From contig NC_087118.1 in the NCBI RefSeq assembly GCF_963855985.1, positions 434,001 through 498,000 of the forward strand: a DNA stretch of 64,000 nt. The letters are read 5' to 3'. The DNA comes from Ostrinia nubilalis. Its lineage: Eukaryota > Arthropoda > Insecta > Lepidoptera > Crambidae. The notes below the pieces were generated by a model. That model was given only the letters and a program-made list of their open reading frames with translations, did not search any database and was not told the DNA's origin. The translations under genes and the position numbers were made by a program. Below are positions 29,652 to 39,343 of the stretch, piece by piece (within the stretch, counting starts at the first letter, position 1; the number at the start of each line of letters is the position of its first letter).

Positions 29652-32195
29652 ATGCAACATAATAGTTTAAAATATTATATAGCAAACCGATACGGGTCGG
29701 AATGTGTAACAAAATTAAAACATCTAGAATTACTCCGAAACAAAAAAGTGCGCCTTGAAACATCGTTGACATTTTTAAAAAACTGTCGCGATTTGAACTT
29801 ATTACCTACGTGTGTGCGTCTGAAACCGCGTATTGGGATTGCATTTTCGGATAGAATTCTAAGGAACGCGAGTGTTCGTTTGCTAAAACAGCTTATTAAA
29901 AATACGTATAGCCAGGTAGACAAGGTGCAGAGTGAGCTTTATGTTTTACATCTGGAATGCAGTGTAGTGTGGTCTCGTGAGGATTTTGACAAATGTGATC
30001 GGGTAACGTACCTACAAGCATCCCGCACTTATGTTATGTGTGAGAACGGTCATAATCGGAAATTCGAAAAGCTGTGTACCCGCCAACTTCGTGATAATTT
30101 TTCGCGGAATGAGATTTGTGCGAACACTCAGGTACAGTCGGACACATTAAATACTCACACAGTTATCAATTTGTCGAATACTTCATTGGACAGTGCTGCA
30201 CGAAGCGTGTTGGCGAAGGGGATGAATTTTGCTTTAACTCCTAAGAGAATACCGTACGAGAGCATAATCTGTGGCGTAAAGGAGACTATTATCCGCATAA
30301 AGTTCCGCCAACGGATGCTGACATTTTAAGGCAGGATATAGCAGTGATTTTGCGAAAGTCTAGGCTCCCGAAAAGTAACGTAACTGCAGAAGAGCGCCAA
30401 GCACTTAAAGACCTGCGACAGAACCAGGATATACTCGTTCTGAAAGCTGACAAAGGCAACGCCACTGTAATTATGAATACTGAGGACTATGCCAGTAAAA
30501 TTGGAAATATGCTTGCTGACACGACAGTATACAAACCAGTGTCATACAACCCTACTGCCAGAGTGACACGACGCATTCGCGCCCTCATCCAGGAGCACCG
30601 AGATCTATTTACAGAAGACGTGTATACATACTTGCATAAAGCAAAAAACGTACAGCCACCAAAACTATATGGTCTGCCTAAAATACACAAGAGCAACGTT
30701 CCACTTAGGCCGATCGTGAGTCAAATAGATTCACCTACTTATAAGTTGGCAAAACATGTTGCTGGAGTGTTGCAGCCATTAGTTGGTAAGACATCGTCCT
30801 ACGTGAAAGAATCGATGCATTTTATTGAGCTTATCAAGAATATCTCAGTGGAGCCGGGTGACAAGTTTCGATGTCGAGTCACTGTTTACCAATGTGCCAC
30901 TGAAGGATTGCCTGGAAGTCATCAAGGACAGATTGTTTGACAATGAGCTGCCCGATGAATATATTGTCCTTTTGCAAAACTGTTTGGACGGAAACTATCT
31001 CCTGTATCGAGGCCAATATTACCTCCAGATTGATGGCGTTGCTATGGGAAGTCCTGTAGCACCAGTGATTGCCAACATTTGGATGGAACATTTCGAACAA
31101 AAAGCATTAGCGAGCGGCCCCGGTATTGTTAAGTTCTGGAAGAGATATGTTGATGATATATTGAGCATCATAAACGGAAACCAAACAGAAGTGGAACAAT
31201 ATCTACAGTACTTAAATTCTGTTCATCCAAAGGTTAAGTTCACGTATGAAATGGAGAGGAACAGATCCATGGCTTTCCTTGATGTTCTTGTGACAGTGAG
31301 ACCGGATGGGGCTTTGGCCCACTCTGTTTACCGGAAACCGACTCACACAGACAGATATCTGCACGCCTCTTCTCATCACCATCCCCGTCATCTTCAAGCA
31401 GTTATTTCCTCATTGGTTAATAGGGCATATAACCTATGCGACCCTGAACATGTGGAAGGGGAACTAAAACATGTGAAGGAGGTACTAAGAAGGAATGGCT
31501 ACAGTGCTACCACAAGACAAATGGAGAAGAGACTCAAGAGGGATAAGCAACCAATGGTGAGCAGGGAACCAGCTTTCCTTCCGTACGTGAAAGGGATAAC
31601 GGATAAAATTGGAACAGTACTCAACAAATACTCCATTAAGACTGTATATAGCCCGTTGTCAAAAGTAACGAAGGAAATTCGCTCGCCAAAGGATATTATA
31701 CCTCTTCAGACGCCGGGTGTCTATAAGATCGATTGCAGCTGTGGTAGTTCTTATATAGGACAAACTAAGCGGTCTATAGCTGAAAGAGTCAAAGAACACA
31801 TAGCGGCTGTAAAGAACCGACAGACGTGCAAATCTGCGATAGCTGAACATCTGTTAACTTCGGACGTTAATCACTGGATGGAACTTCATGACCCGAAAAT
31901 CCTCTCAACTGATAGGCATTACCATGTTAGGTTGATACGTGAAGCCATTGAAATTAAAAAGCATAAGAATTTCAATCGAGAAGATGGATTTAACCTATCA
32001 TCAGCGTGGAATCCGGTGATAACGAAGTACAAATCGCGTTCTAGACCGTCTCAGAGAAACCCGGACACTGTTAGTGTAGTTTGTCGGACTGACTGTACCA
32101 CTGACGAAAATATTGTGCAAATGCGGGTGGGTGAAGAAAACTCATCGCGCCGGAGCAGACGACGCCGCATCTCTTCAGTCTGCCCGCGACCATGA
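29652..32195 (+). pseudogene. Penelope-like retroelement ORF: RT and GIY-YIG endonuclease
   Basis: A single Penelope ORF broken by two frame changes, near 30,280 and near 30,860. In order: a poorly conserved N-terminal region (from ATG 29652), a motif LKADKGNATVIM (the DKG motif of Penelope RTs), PKLYGLPKIHK, RT blocks FDVESLFTNVPL and VAMGSPVAPVIANIWME, catalytic RYVDDIL, then LDVLVTV and YRKPTHTDRYL. The C-terminal GIY-YIG nuclease follows, with GVYKIDC and SSYIGQTKRSIAERV. The protein ends in a basic tail at 32,195. The RT and nuclease residues look intact, so the two shifts are the only visible lesions. It is flanked by direct and inverted partial copies. Confidence 0.93.
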
Positions 32196-32340
32196 CTCGT
32201 GCAACCGAGCCGAAACGTCGGGAGGGTAAATATTTTATTTACCGTAAAATAGATATTGTTGCAATAAATCCCGTGAAGTGATAATTCTATAATAAAAAAA
32301 AATGCAACATAATAGTTTAAAATATTATATAACTATTATG
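31786..32340 (+). repeat. Penelope-like element, 3' pLTR copy
   Basis: The counterpart of 29,132-29,690: it covers the nuclease C-terminus, the 3' UTR with CGAGCCGAAACGTCGGGAGG, and then a short repeat of the element's own 5' start (ATGCAACATAATAG) before diverging at about 32,329. This shows the head-to-tail pLTR junction. Confidence 0.8.
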
Positions 32341-33006
32341 TCCTTTATGAAGGACAGTCGGGTCGTAGTTAAAGAGGATCCAAAAAATTCGTGGGCGCTA
32401 CGAGGCTATAACAAATAATAATTAAAAATTAATCAAACTTATTGTTATGTGAAGGTAATTAAATCTCATTCAATGGCCTAGTCAATTTATTTAGAAACAT
32501 TAAATTAGACAATAAATCCCGTGAAGTGATAATTCTATAATAAAAAAAAATGCAACATAATAGTTTAAAATATTATATAACTATTATGTCCTTTATGAAG
32601 GACAGTCGGGTCGTAGTTAAAGAGGATCCAAAAAATTCGTGGGCGCTACGAGGCTATAACAAATAATAATTAAAAATTAATCAAACTTATTGTTATGTGA
32701 AGGTAATTAAATCTCATTCAATGGCCTAGTCAATTTATTTAGAAACATTAAATTAGACAATAAATCCCGTGAAGTGATAATTCTATAATAAAAAAAAATG
32801 CAACATAATAGTTTAAAATATTATATAACTATTATGTCCTTTATGAAGGACAGTCGGGTCGTAGTTAAAGAGGATCCAAAAAATTCGTGGGCGCTACGAG
32901 GCTATAACAAATAATAATTAAAAATTAATCAAACTTATTGTTATGTGAAGGTAATTAAATCTCATTCAATGGCCTAGTCAATTTATTTAGAAACATTAAA
33001 TTAGAC
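32263..33006 (+). repeat. 3 x 248-bp tandem repeat
   Basis: Units start at 32263, 32511 and 32759 and end at 33006, each 248 bp, apparently identical except for A-run length. Each unit begins with the terminal Penelope sequence AATAAATCCCGTGAAGTGAT through ATTATATA (about 68 bp) and continues with about 180 bp of unrelated sequence (TTATGTCCTTTATGAAGGAC and following). Confidence 0.93.
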
Positions 33007-34547
33007 AATTGAAAATAAAACTCTTCAATTTGTTTGTATTGATATTCCATTTATCCTAAATCAAAGTCCTAATTCTTAAATTAATAGTTAATGTCATCAT
33101 TTCTATTACAATAGAAAAGTAGATGAGGTAGGTACCTTATTACTTAAATAAAATTTCCGTTTCAACTTGGTATTTATTTATGACGTAACTTATGTACTCG
33201 TACCTGTGATTTAACAATAAACACAATTTTAATTTAAATAGTATAAAAAGTTTGTTGCATTTCTTAATTTTATTTAGGTGACTGTACATTGAGGTAACCG
33301 GCGGCCGGCGGCACGTGTCTAAAGACGGCGGCAAGTTCGTTTGCTCTGCGCCGGCTAGTGTTGTACGACACTCGAGTCTTTATGGACTCGCAAACATTTC
33401 TAATTGTCCTGCTGATCGTATAGTTTTGATGATCATAATATGGAGTAATTTTGTGTTGCTTTAAGACTACTTGCAATACGTACAGACGTTGAACAGACAG
33501 AACTTTACACTTATCAAACAGAGATATCGTGGGAAACCTATACGGGCTAAAGGTCATGACCTTTAGAAGAGATCTCTGGGCCCGCTCCAGACCTATCAGG
33601 ATGGTTTTACAAGCACCACCCCATACACGGATGCAGTATCCAAGATTGGACTGGCCAAGGGCATAATACACTTGGCGTAGAAGATCCCAATCAGCAACAT
33701 GTCTCAACTTCTTGAACACCCAGATAAGTTTCCTAGTTCTGGTTGCCAAGAGATCTATATGTGGCCGCCAACTAAGTTTACCATCCAGGGTTACACCAAG
33801 ATATTTAATAGTGGTTGATCTTGATAGAGTTAAACATGTACAATTTGTGTCTTCAAGGTTGGTACAAGAATGGACCTTCACGTTGAGTTCAGGAGGGGCA
33901 TGGTGGGCAAAGGTAAATTGAAGGAACGTGGTCTTAGTTAAATTTAGAGTGAGTAGATTGACTCTCAGCCAGTAGTATACCCTATGAAGTCCCAATTCAG
34001 CGTTACGTTGAGCCTCCTTCCAGGTGTTACCATAAAAGACCAGCGCCGTATCGTCAGCATATGCGAAAATCTCGCCATTTAAAAGTTTTTGTTGACACAG
34101 GTCATTTATGTAAACCAAAAAGAGGCTCGGGCCAAGTATACTGCCCTAGGGGACCCCATAGACCACTGGAGCTTCCGGACTTACACTTTCGCCGATCCTA
34201 ACCTGCTGAGTTCGGTCAGACAAGAAGTCCTTAAAAACACCAAGGGCGCTGCCACGTATGCCAATTCGATAAAGTTTATCTACTACCAGTAGAGGAATCG
34301 AAACAGTGTCGAAGGCCTTGGCAAGGTCGAGAAAGATACCTAGGCACTTTTTTCCGGAATCAACTTTAGAGATAACGTAGTTTGTTAATTGACTGACAGC
34401 ATCATCAGTACTTACACCAGACCTAAAGCCAAACTGAGATTTAGAGATAATAAAATGTTGTTCAAGAAATGATACTAACCGATTATTTAATACTTTTTCA
34501 AGGATCTTGGATAAAGAAGTTAAAACAGAAATAGGCCTATAATTAGA
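33007..34547 (-). pseudogene. LINE reverse transcriptase (jockey/CR1 group) with one nonsense codon
   Basis: Minus strand. RT blocks are NYRPISVLTSLSKILEKVL, SQFGFRSGVSTDDAV, LDLAKAFDTV, then a stop at 34146-34148 inside the otherwise conserved GVPQGS motif, then YINDL and IFAYADDTALVFY (catalytic YADD). The C-terminal region follows (KYLGVTLDGKLSWRPHI and RVWGGA), ending at 33270. The two open segments are in the same frame, so the single TAG, probably a C-to-T change of CAG, is the only break seen. The 5' end is truncated at about 34,547, where gypsy integrase sequence on the other strand begins. The 3' UTR (33,007-33,269) is AT-rich and the tail is not obvious. Confidence 0.85.
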
Positions 34548-34548
34548 G

Positions 34549-35124
34549 ATGGAGAGGTACAACCGAACCATAGTTGATTCATTGACAGCAGCTAATCATA
34601 ATCGTCCTGATAATGAGTGGGATTTGTTAATTCCACAAATACAATGGTCTCTAAACAATACCATAAATAAGGCAACTGGTCGTACGCCTTCGGAAATGTT
34701 ATTTGGTGTGCAAACAACTGGATGTTCCGATAGTTTTATGAACTCAGTTGTTTCTGAGTCGCATAATCTTGTAGATCGTGATGAAATCCGTAAAGTAGCA
34801 GAAACGCGGATAGAAGACGCGCAACAAAAACAAAAAGAACGCTATGATAGGACTCACAAAGAACTAACTAACTATAAAGTAGGAGACCTAGTTAGAGTTG
34901 AAAAAGAAATTCGTACTGATCCTGGCCAAAGTCGTAAATTGTTGCCCAAGTGCTTAGGACCATATAGAATTTCTAAGGTGATTGGTAATGATCGATATGA
35001 AATCGAAGACACTCCTATTACTAGAAAAGAGGGCTGTAAACTTAATAGGGCTGTGTATGCTGTGGATAAACTTCACCCATGGCTTGTTTTTAATCAAGAT
35101 GTAGTATCGAGTGATTCAGAGTAA
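34549..35124 (+). pseudogene. Ty3/gypsy integrase C-terminal fragment
   Basis: It begins within the integrase core at the conserved MERYNRTI block, which holds the catalytic glutamate, then IQWSLNNTINKATGRTPSEMLFG. The C-terminal SH3-like region follows (YKVGDLVRVEKE and CLGPYRISKVIGNDRYEIED), and the frame ends at 35,124. Everything upstream (protease, RT, RNase H, integrase N-terminus) is missing on this side, cut by the LINE junction at 34,547. It lies head-to-head with the gag fragment on the other strand. Confidence 0.85.
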
Positions 35125-35152
35125 AATTATTTACGTATTTAAGTATTATTAT

Positions 35153-36192
35153 TTAAGTATTATTAGCAGCATATAATTTATAATCACTCACTACACTTTC
35201 ACATTTAAAATGACTCACCGGTAAAACAGATACGTTCGCTCCCGTGTCCACCAGGAATTGTATTCGCAACTTTAGGTCTGCTACACACAAGCGGTGGTTT
35301 CCTGTTGCCGCGCTGCAATCGCCCACCGAGTTAGACTGCACGGCGCCTAGTTTTCCGCATTATTTCTGTTATTTCCTTGTACTTGTGACGTATTTGACTT
35401 GACCCAATTACACGGTTGTTCACATGTTCTTGCTCTATGCCTGAATTTATAGTGGTATCTGCATAGCCAATCTGGACTTGACTTAGTACGTTGTGGTCCT
35501 CTAGATTGTGATCTTGATCTATTCCATCTGCTACCTCTGTTGAAGCTACGTCCACGTACTTCGTTCAATTCTTGCCGCAGGTTATTCATTTCTATTGTCA
35601 TTGCAGTGAACTGTGATAATAAATCTACTGGAACTGTTGATGTGGAAGCTACAGCTGCAATATCTGCTGACTGTACATTTTCCATAATCTTGTCTGCTAG
35701 TGCCGCAAGTTCCTCGAGTTTAGTGTCCTGTGCCACTGACAGAACAGCTTTTACTGCACTCGGAAGACGAGATATCCACAAGCGTTTCAATGCTTCCTGT
35801 GATACTTGCGTATTTGCCGCTAAATTAGACATTTTTCTCAGTAACTGTGTCGGCTTTTGTGATCCTAGGCTCATTTCGGATACCAATTGTTGAAATTGTT
35901 TCTCGGCACTTTCCTCATACGTTTTGATGAGTCTTCCTTTAATAGTTTCATATTTATTTCCGTCAGGTGGCGTTAGGATTATATCGCCCACCTGCTGTAG
36001 TGGTTCTCTTCCAAGCTTGGCAATAACCAGATGATATTTCGCAGCATCGCCCTGTTTCTGTGGTTCCATTACTGACTCAAATTGTGCGAACCAAAGGCGA
36101 GGGTTTTCTTTCCAGAACTCAGGTATTTTCGCTGTAAGCGATATGACCGAAAGTTCTGTTGTTTCCGATGTGGTAGGTGTCGGTCGAGCCAT
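35153..36192 (-). pseudogene. gag: Ty3/gypsy Gag and protease start
   Basis: Gag is open from ATG 36192 to TAG 35347 (281 residues). It has a capsid region (FWKENPRLWFAQFES, then the block containing TPPDGNKYETIKGRLI) and a single zinc knuckle near the end (CRYHYKFRHRARTC). The protease continues in another frame from about 35,350 to 35,153, with the active site LVDTGANVSVLP, and is then truncated. The change of frame is -1 relative to gag, at GCGGAAAACTAG, as in frameshift-type gypsy elements. Relatives are the insect gypsy elements with this Gag, which I recognise by pattern only. RT and the rest are absent on this strand. Confidence 0.85.
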
Positions 36193-36280
36193 CGTAAGTC
36201 ACGTACGCCACGTTAATTACAATGTTCACCAAAAGAAAGTTCACGATTTCACTTTTTTTTTAACGATGTTACAGCGTCAG

Positions 36281-36297
36281 AACGTCGGTGGTCACCA
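36281..36297 (-). other. Candidate primer binding site of the gypsy element
   Basis: On the minus strand TGGTGACCACCGACGTT follows CACCCACCTACAAA, the likely LTR end, and precedes the Gag ATG by about 90 bp. TGGTGACC is a common start of gypsy primer sites. The exact tRNA is not identified. Confidence 0.5.
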
Positions 36298-36299
36298 TT

Positions 36300-36394
36300 T
36301 GTAGGTGGGTGCGGGGTGTTTGTCCAATAACTACATATTTATGTAAACCGAATTTATTTTCGCGTGTTCTTCAATAAACGTACATACTGTAACA
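36300..36394 (-). repeat. Possible 5' LTR of the gypsy element
   Basis: On the minus strand the segment reads TGTTACAGTATGTACG at its start and CACCCACCTACA at its end, TG...CA over 95 bp, next to the primer site. This is shorter than usual LTRs, and no second copy is in the window. The start is uncertain. Confidence 0.3.
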
Positions 36395-36778
36395 CCGGAG
36401 TGGGATGATTGGCGAGCTGGCCGAACGGCCGTGCTGCGACGCATGAATATGCTGACACTAATATATTGTTTCATAGAATTGCGTCATCGCGACCCCACAG
36501 TATTCAATGATTTAATTAGGGACATCAATAATTAAAAGGTATTGCAATGACTTACATAAAATTATTTTATTATTTAAAGTAGAACATTTTATAATCACAT
36601 TAAAAGAGTAGCGATTGTTGAATGTAACAGTATTATTTAATATACAAGTATCTAGTATTAGTTGCAGAAATTTGAAAGTGATTAAGTTGATGAATTGTAT
36701 TATATTTATTTGTTATATTATTACCCTTTTAAGATGAAGTAATGCTTATAAGTGTGTCAACAGTGCATAAAATGAAAT
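36395..36778. other. No supported gene
   Basis: A short GC-rich patch (GAGCTGGCCGAACGGCCGTG, itself palindromic around GGCCGAACGGCC) at about 36,412-36,437 is followed by AT-rich sequence up to the Helitron. Confidence 0.4.
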
Positions 36779-36896
36779 CTATACTTACAATAAATCTGTA
36801 GAGAGGTCAATTCTGTACATGAAATATATTTTCAAAATAACTATCAGGGGGTGATTAGTGATCGATACTGATGCCAAAAATGCAATCAGTAAAATT

Positions 36897-36957
<61 letters not shown>

Positions 36958-37849
36958 ATGTTCCTTATAGAAACAAAAACTACTCGACGGATTTTAACGA
37001 AACTTGGTACAATTATTCTTCATACTCCTGGGCAGGTTATAGGATACTTAGGAATTCCCACAGGAACGGGAATTAGCGGGAAAATCCTTTTGTATGAAAA
37101 ATCTAAACCGCTTAAGCTAGACGCTTGAAATTTGGCATGGTGGTACCTTAGTAAACTTTAAGGTTAGTTACAACAGGATATTGGAAAATTCCCACGGGAA
37201 CGGGAGTTAGTGGGAAAAAACATTTGTATGAAAAAATCTAAACCGCGTAAGATAGACTCTTGAAATTTGGCATGCAGGTACCTTAGTAAACTTAAAGCTT
37301 AGTTACAACAGGATATTGCAAAATTCCCACGGGAACGGGAGTTAGCGGGAAAAAACATTTGTATGAAAAATCTAAATCGCGTAAGATAGACTCTTGAAAT
37401 TTGGCATGCAGGTATCTTAGTAAACTTAAAGCTTAGTTACAACAGGATATTGCAAAATTCCCACGGAAACGGGAGTTAGTGGGAAAAAACATTTGTATGA
37501 AAAAATCTAAACCGCGTAAGATAGACTCTTAAAATTTGGCATGCAGGTACCTTAGTAAACTTAAAGCTTAGTTACAACAGGATATTGCAAAATTCCCACG
37601 GGAACGGGAGTTAGCGGGAAAAAACATTTGTATGAAAAATCTAAATCGCGTAAGATAGACTCTTGAAATTTGGCATGCAGGTACCTTAGTAAACTTAAAG
37701 CTTAGTAACAACAGGATATTGCAAAATTCCCACGGGAACGGGAGTTAGCGGAAAAAAATATTTGTATGAAAAAATCTGAACCGCGTAAGATAGATGAAGG
37801 GGGGGGGGAAAACGAGATTCACGCGTACGAAGTCGCGGGAAGCCGCTAG
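36779..37849 (+). mobile_element. Non-autonomous Helitron, type 1, with internal ladder
   Basis: It runs from TCTATACTTACAATAAATCT (after A) to GGGAAGCCGCTAG (before T). A (GTCT)n run of about 14 units lies at 36,900-36,957. From about 37,125 a block of 134-135 bp (TTTGGCATGCAGGTACCTTA ... TTGTATGAAAAATC) is repeated about five times. No coding capacity; the open frames over the microsatellite are artefacts. Confidence 0.85.
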
Positions 37850-38089
37850 TGATTAATATTATGTTAACAAATTCTCATATGAATGTAAAATAAATGAAGG
37901 TACTTACCGATTATGATATAAATCATATTAAGAGTGAAACAACTAATTAGATTTTTGTTATATGTATCATTTTATAAGAGAATTCTATTTTAGCTTGAGA
38001 ATAAATCCTTAAAATTGAGTGTTGTTAATGAATTAATAAAGCGAGTCCTTAATACTGAGTGAATGAGTGAGATATTATGTAATAACCAA
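37850..38089. other. AT-rich spacer
   Basis: No gene or repeat recognised before the minisatellite begins. Confidence 0.4.
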
Positions 38090-38430
38090 AATTCGTAGGT
38101 GTGAGTACCTACCTATCGGATATCGAGTGATAAGATAAAAAAGAGTGATTCGTGTAGGTGTGAGTGCCTACCCAATATTTAGAGTTAAAAGTGAGTCATT
38201 GTAGGTGTGAGTGCCTACCCGATGTTTAGAGTTAAGAGTGAGTCGTTGTAGGTGTGAGTGCCTACTCGATGTTTAGAGTTAAGAGTGAGTCGTTGTAGGT
38301 GTGAGTGCCTACTCGATGTTTAGAGTTAAGAGTGAGTCGTTGTAGGTGTGAGTGCCTACTCGATGTTTAGAGTTAAGAGCGAGTCGTTGTAAGTGTAAGT
38401 GCCTACTCGATGTTTAGAATAAGAGTGAAT
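38090..38430. repeat. 48-bp minisatellite with internal dyad
   Basis: About seven copies of GTAGGTGTGAGTGCCTAC followed by CGATGTTTAGAGTTAAGAGTG-type sequence, period 48 bp. Each unit starts with a hairpin (GTAGG...CCTAC). The outer copies are more divergent. Confidence 0.85.
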
Positions 38431-38781
38431 CTTTACAGATGTGTGAACCTGTAAATGATGTTCTTTAAGAGCGATTTATCACTGGAGAAAGTGCGCGATT
38501 ATAGTGATTGTTTAATTTTTAGAGCAATTGTGTTTTGTTTTTTAAACGCGAGGCCGCGTTTTTCGTCAGGATTAGCCGAGTGTTAGCAATCGATATTTTT
38601 ATCATTCAATTCTTAGACTTCATCGTAATTATATTATCTCGGTATAGTGACAGTTGCTTTTAAAAATTAATATCGGGTAGTCGAAGTTTTTCTTGGTTTA
38701 CAAAAAAAAAGTAAAATTGATCGATGGATGGTTCTGTTCGAAAATGGCGGCTGAGCGTTAACACGTATATTTGGTTGTAAC
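38431..38781. other. Unassigned sequence around the hAT target
   Basis: The sequence TTCGAAAATGGCGGCTGAGCG and following continues across the hAT insertion into GGTGGTCAGGAAATAAAACG at 43,446. It is probably the leader of an older element, but no coding signal was found. Confidence 0.35.
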
Positions 38782-39343
38782 TAGGGCATGTAATATCGGA
38801 AGGTTTTCAATTCCGATATTGGATTCCGATATTAGATCTCAATATCGGAATTCCGATATTAATATCGGAATTGAGTTAATGTGTTATACCTACATTGGAT
38901 ATTGCGTTATATTAGTAACAATTCAGGATTGTATACAATAAAAGAAAACATTTAAATCAAATTCTTTATTTTGGTACAAAAACAGTACTTCTTAAAATAG
39001 AAAAATTTCAATAAAATTAACAATCAGGTACAACAATTATTTAAAATTATAACAGTCGTCAGTCTTCATTAGATTAAATCACAACTTTCTATGCTCTATT
39101 TAAAATAACTAGGAATTAACATTAATATAACTTCTTCTTACATACTAACAAATGTGCAAGCCAAATCAACAACTAGGAACAACAATTTTTAAACCCTTTA
39201 TTAGATTAAATCACAACTTTCTATGCTCTATTTAAAAAACTAGGAATCAACATGAGTATTATAACTTCTTCTTAAGAAGCAGCTCGTGCAAGCAAAATCA
39301 ACAACTAGGAACAACACTTATTTAAAATAAGGACTAAGAATGT

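Noticed and set aside
36900..36957. CRISPR-like or regulatory tandem array
   Set aside because: A simple tetranucleotide microsatellite.
36858..37128. Frames rich in SVCLSVCLSVC
   Set aside because: Translation of the TCTG microsatellite within a Helitron.
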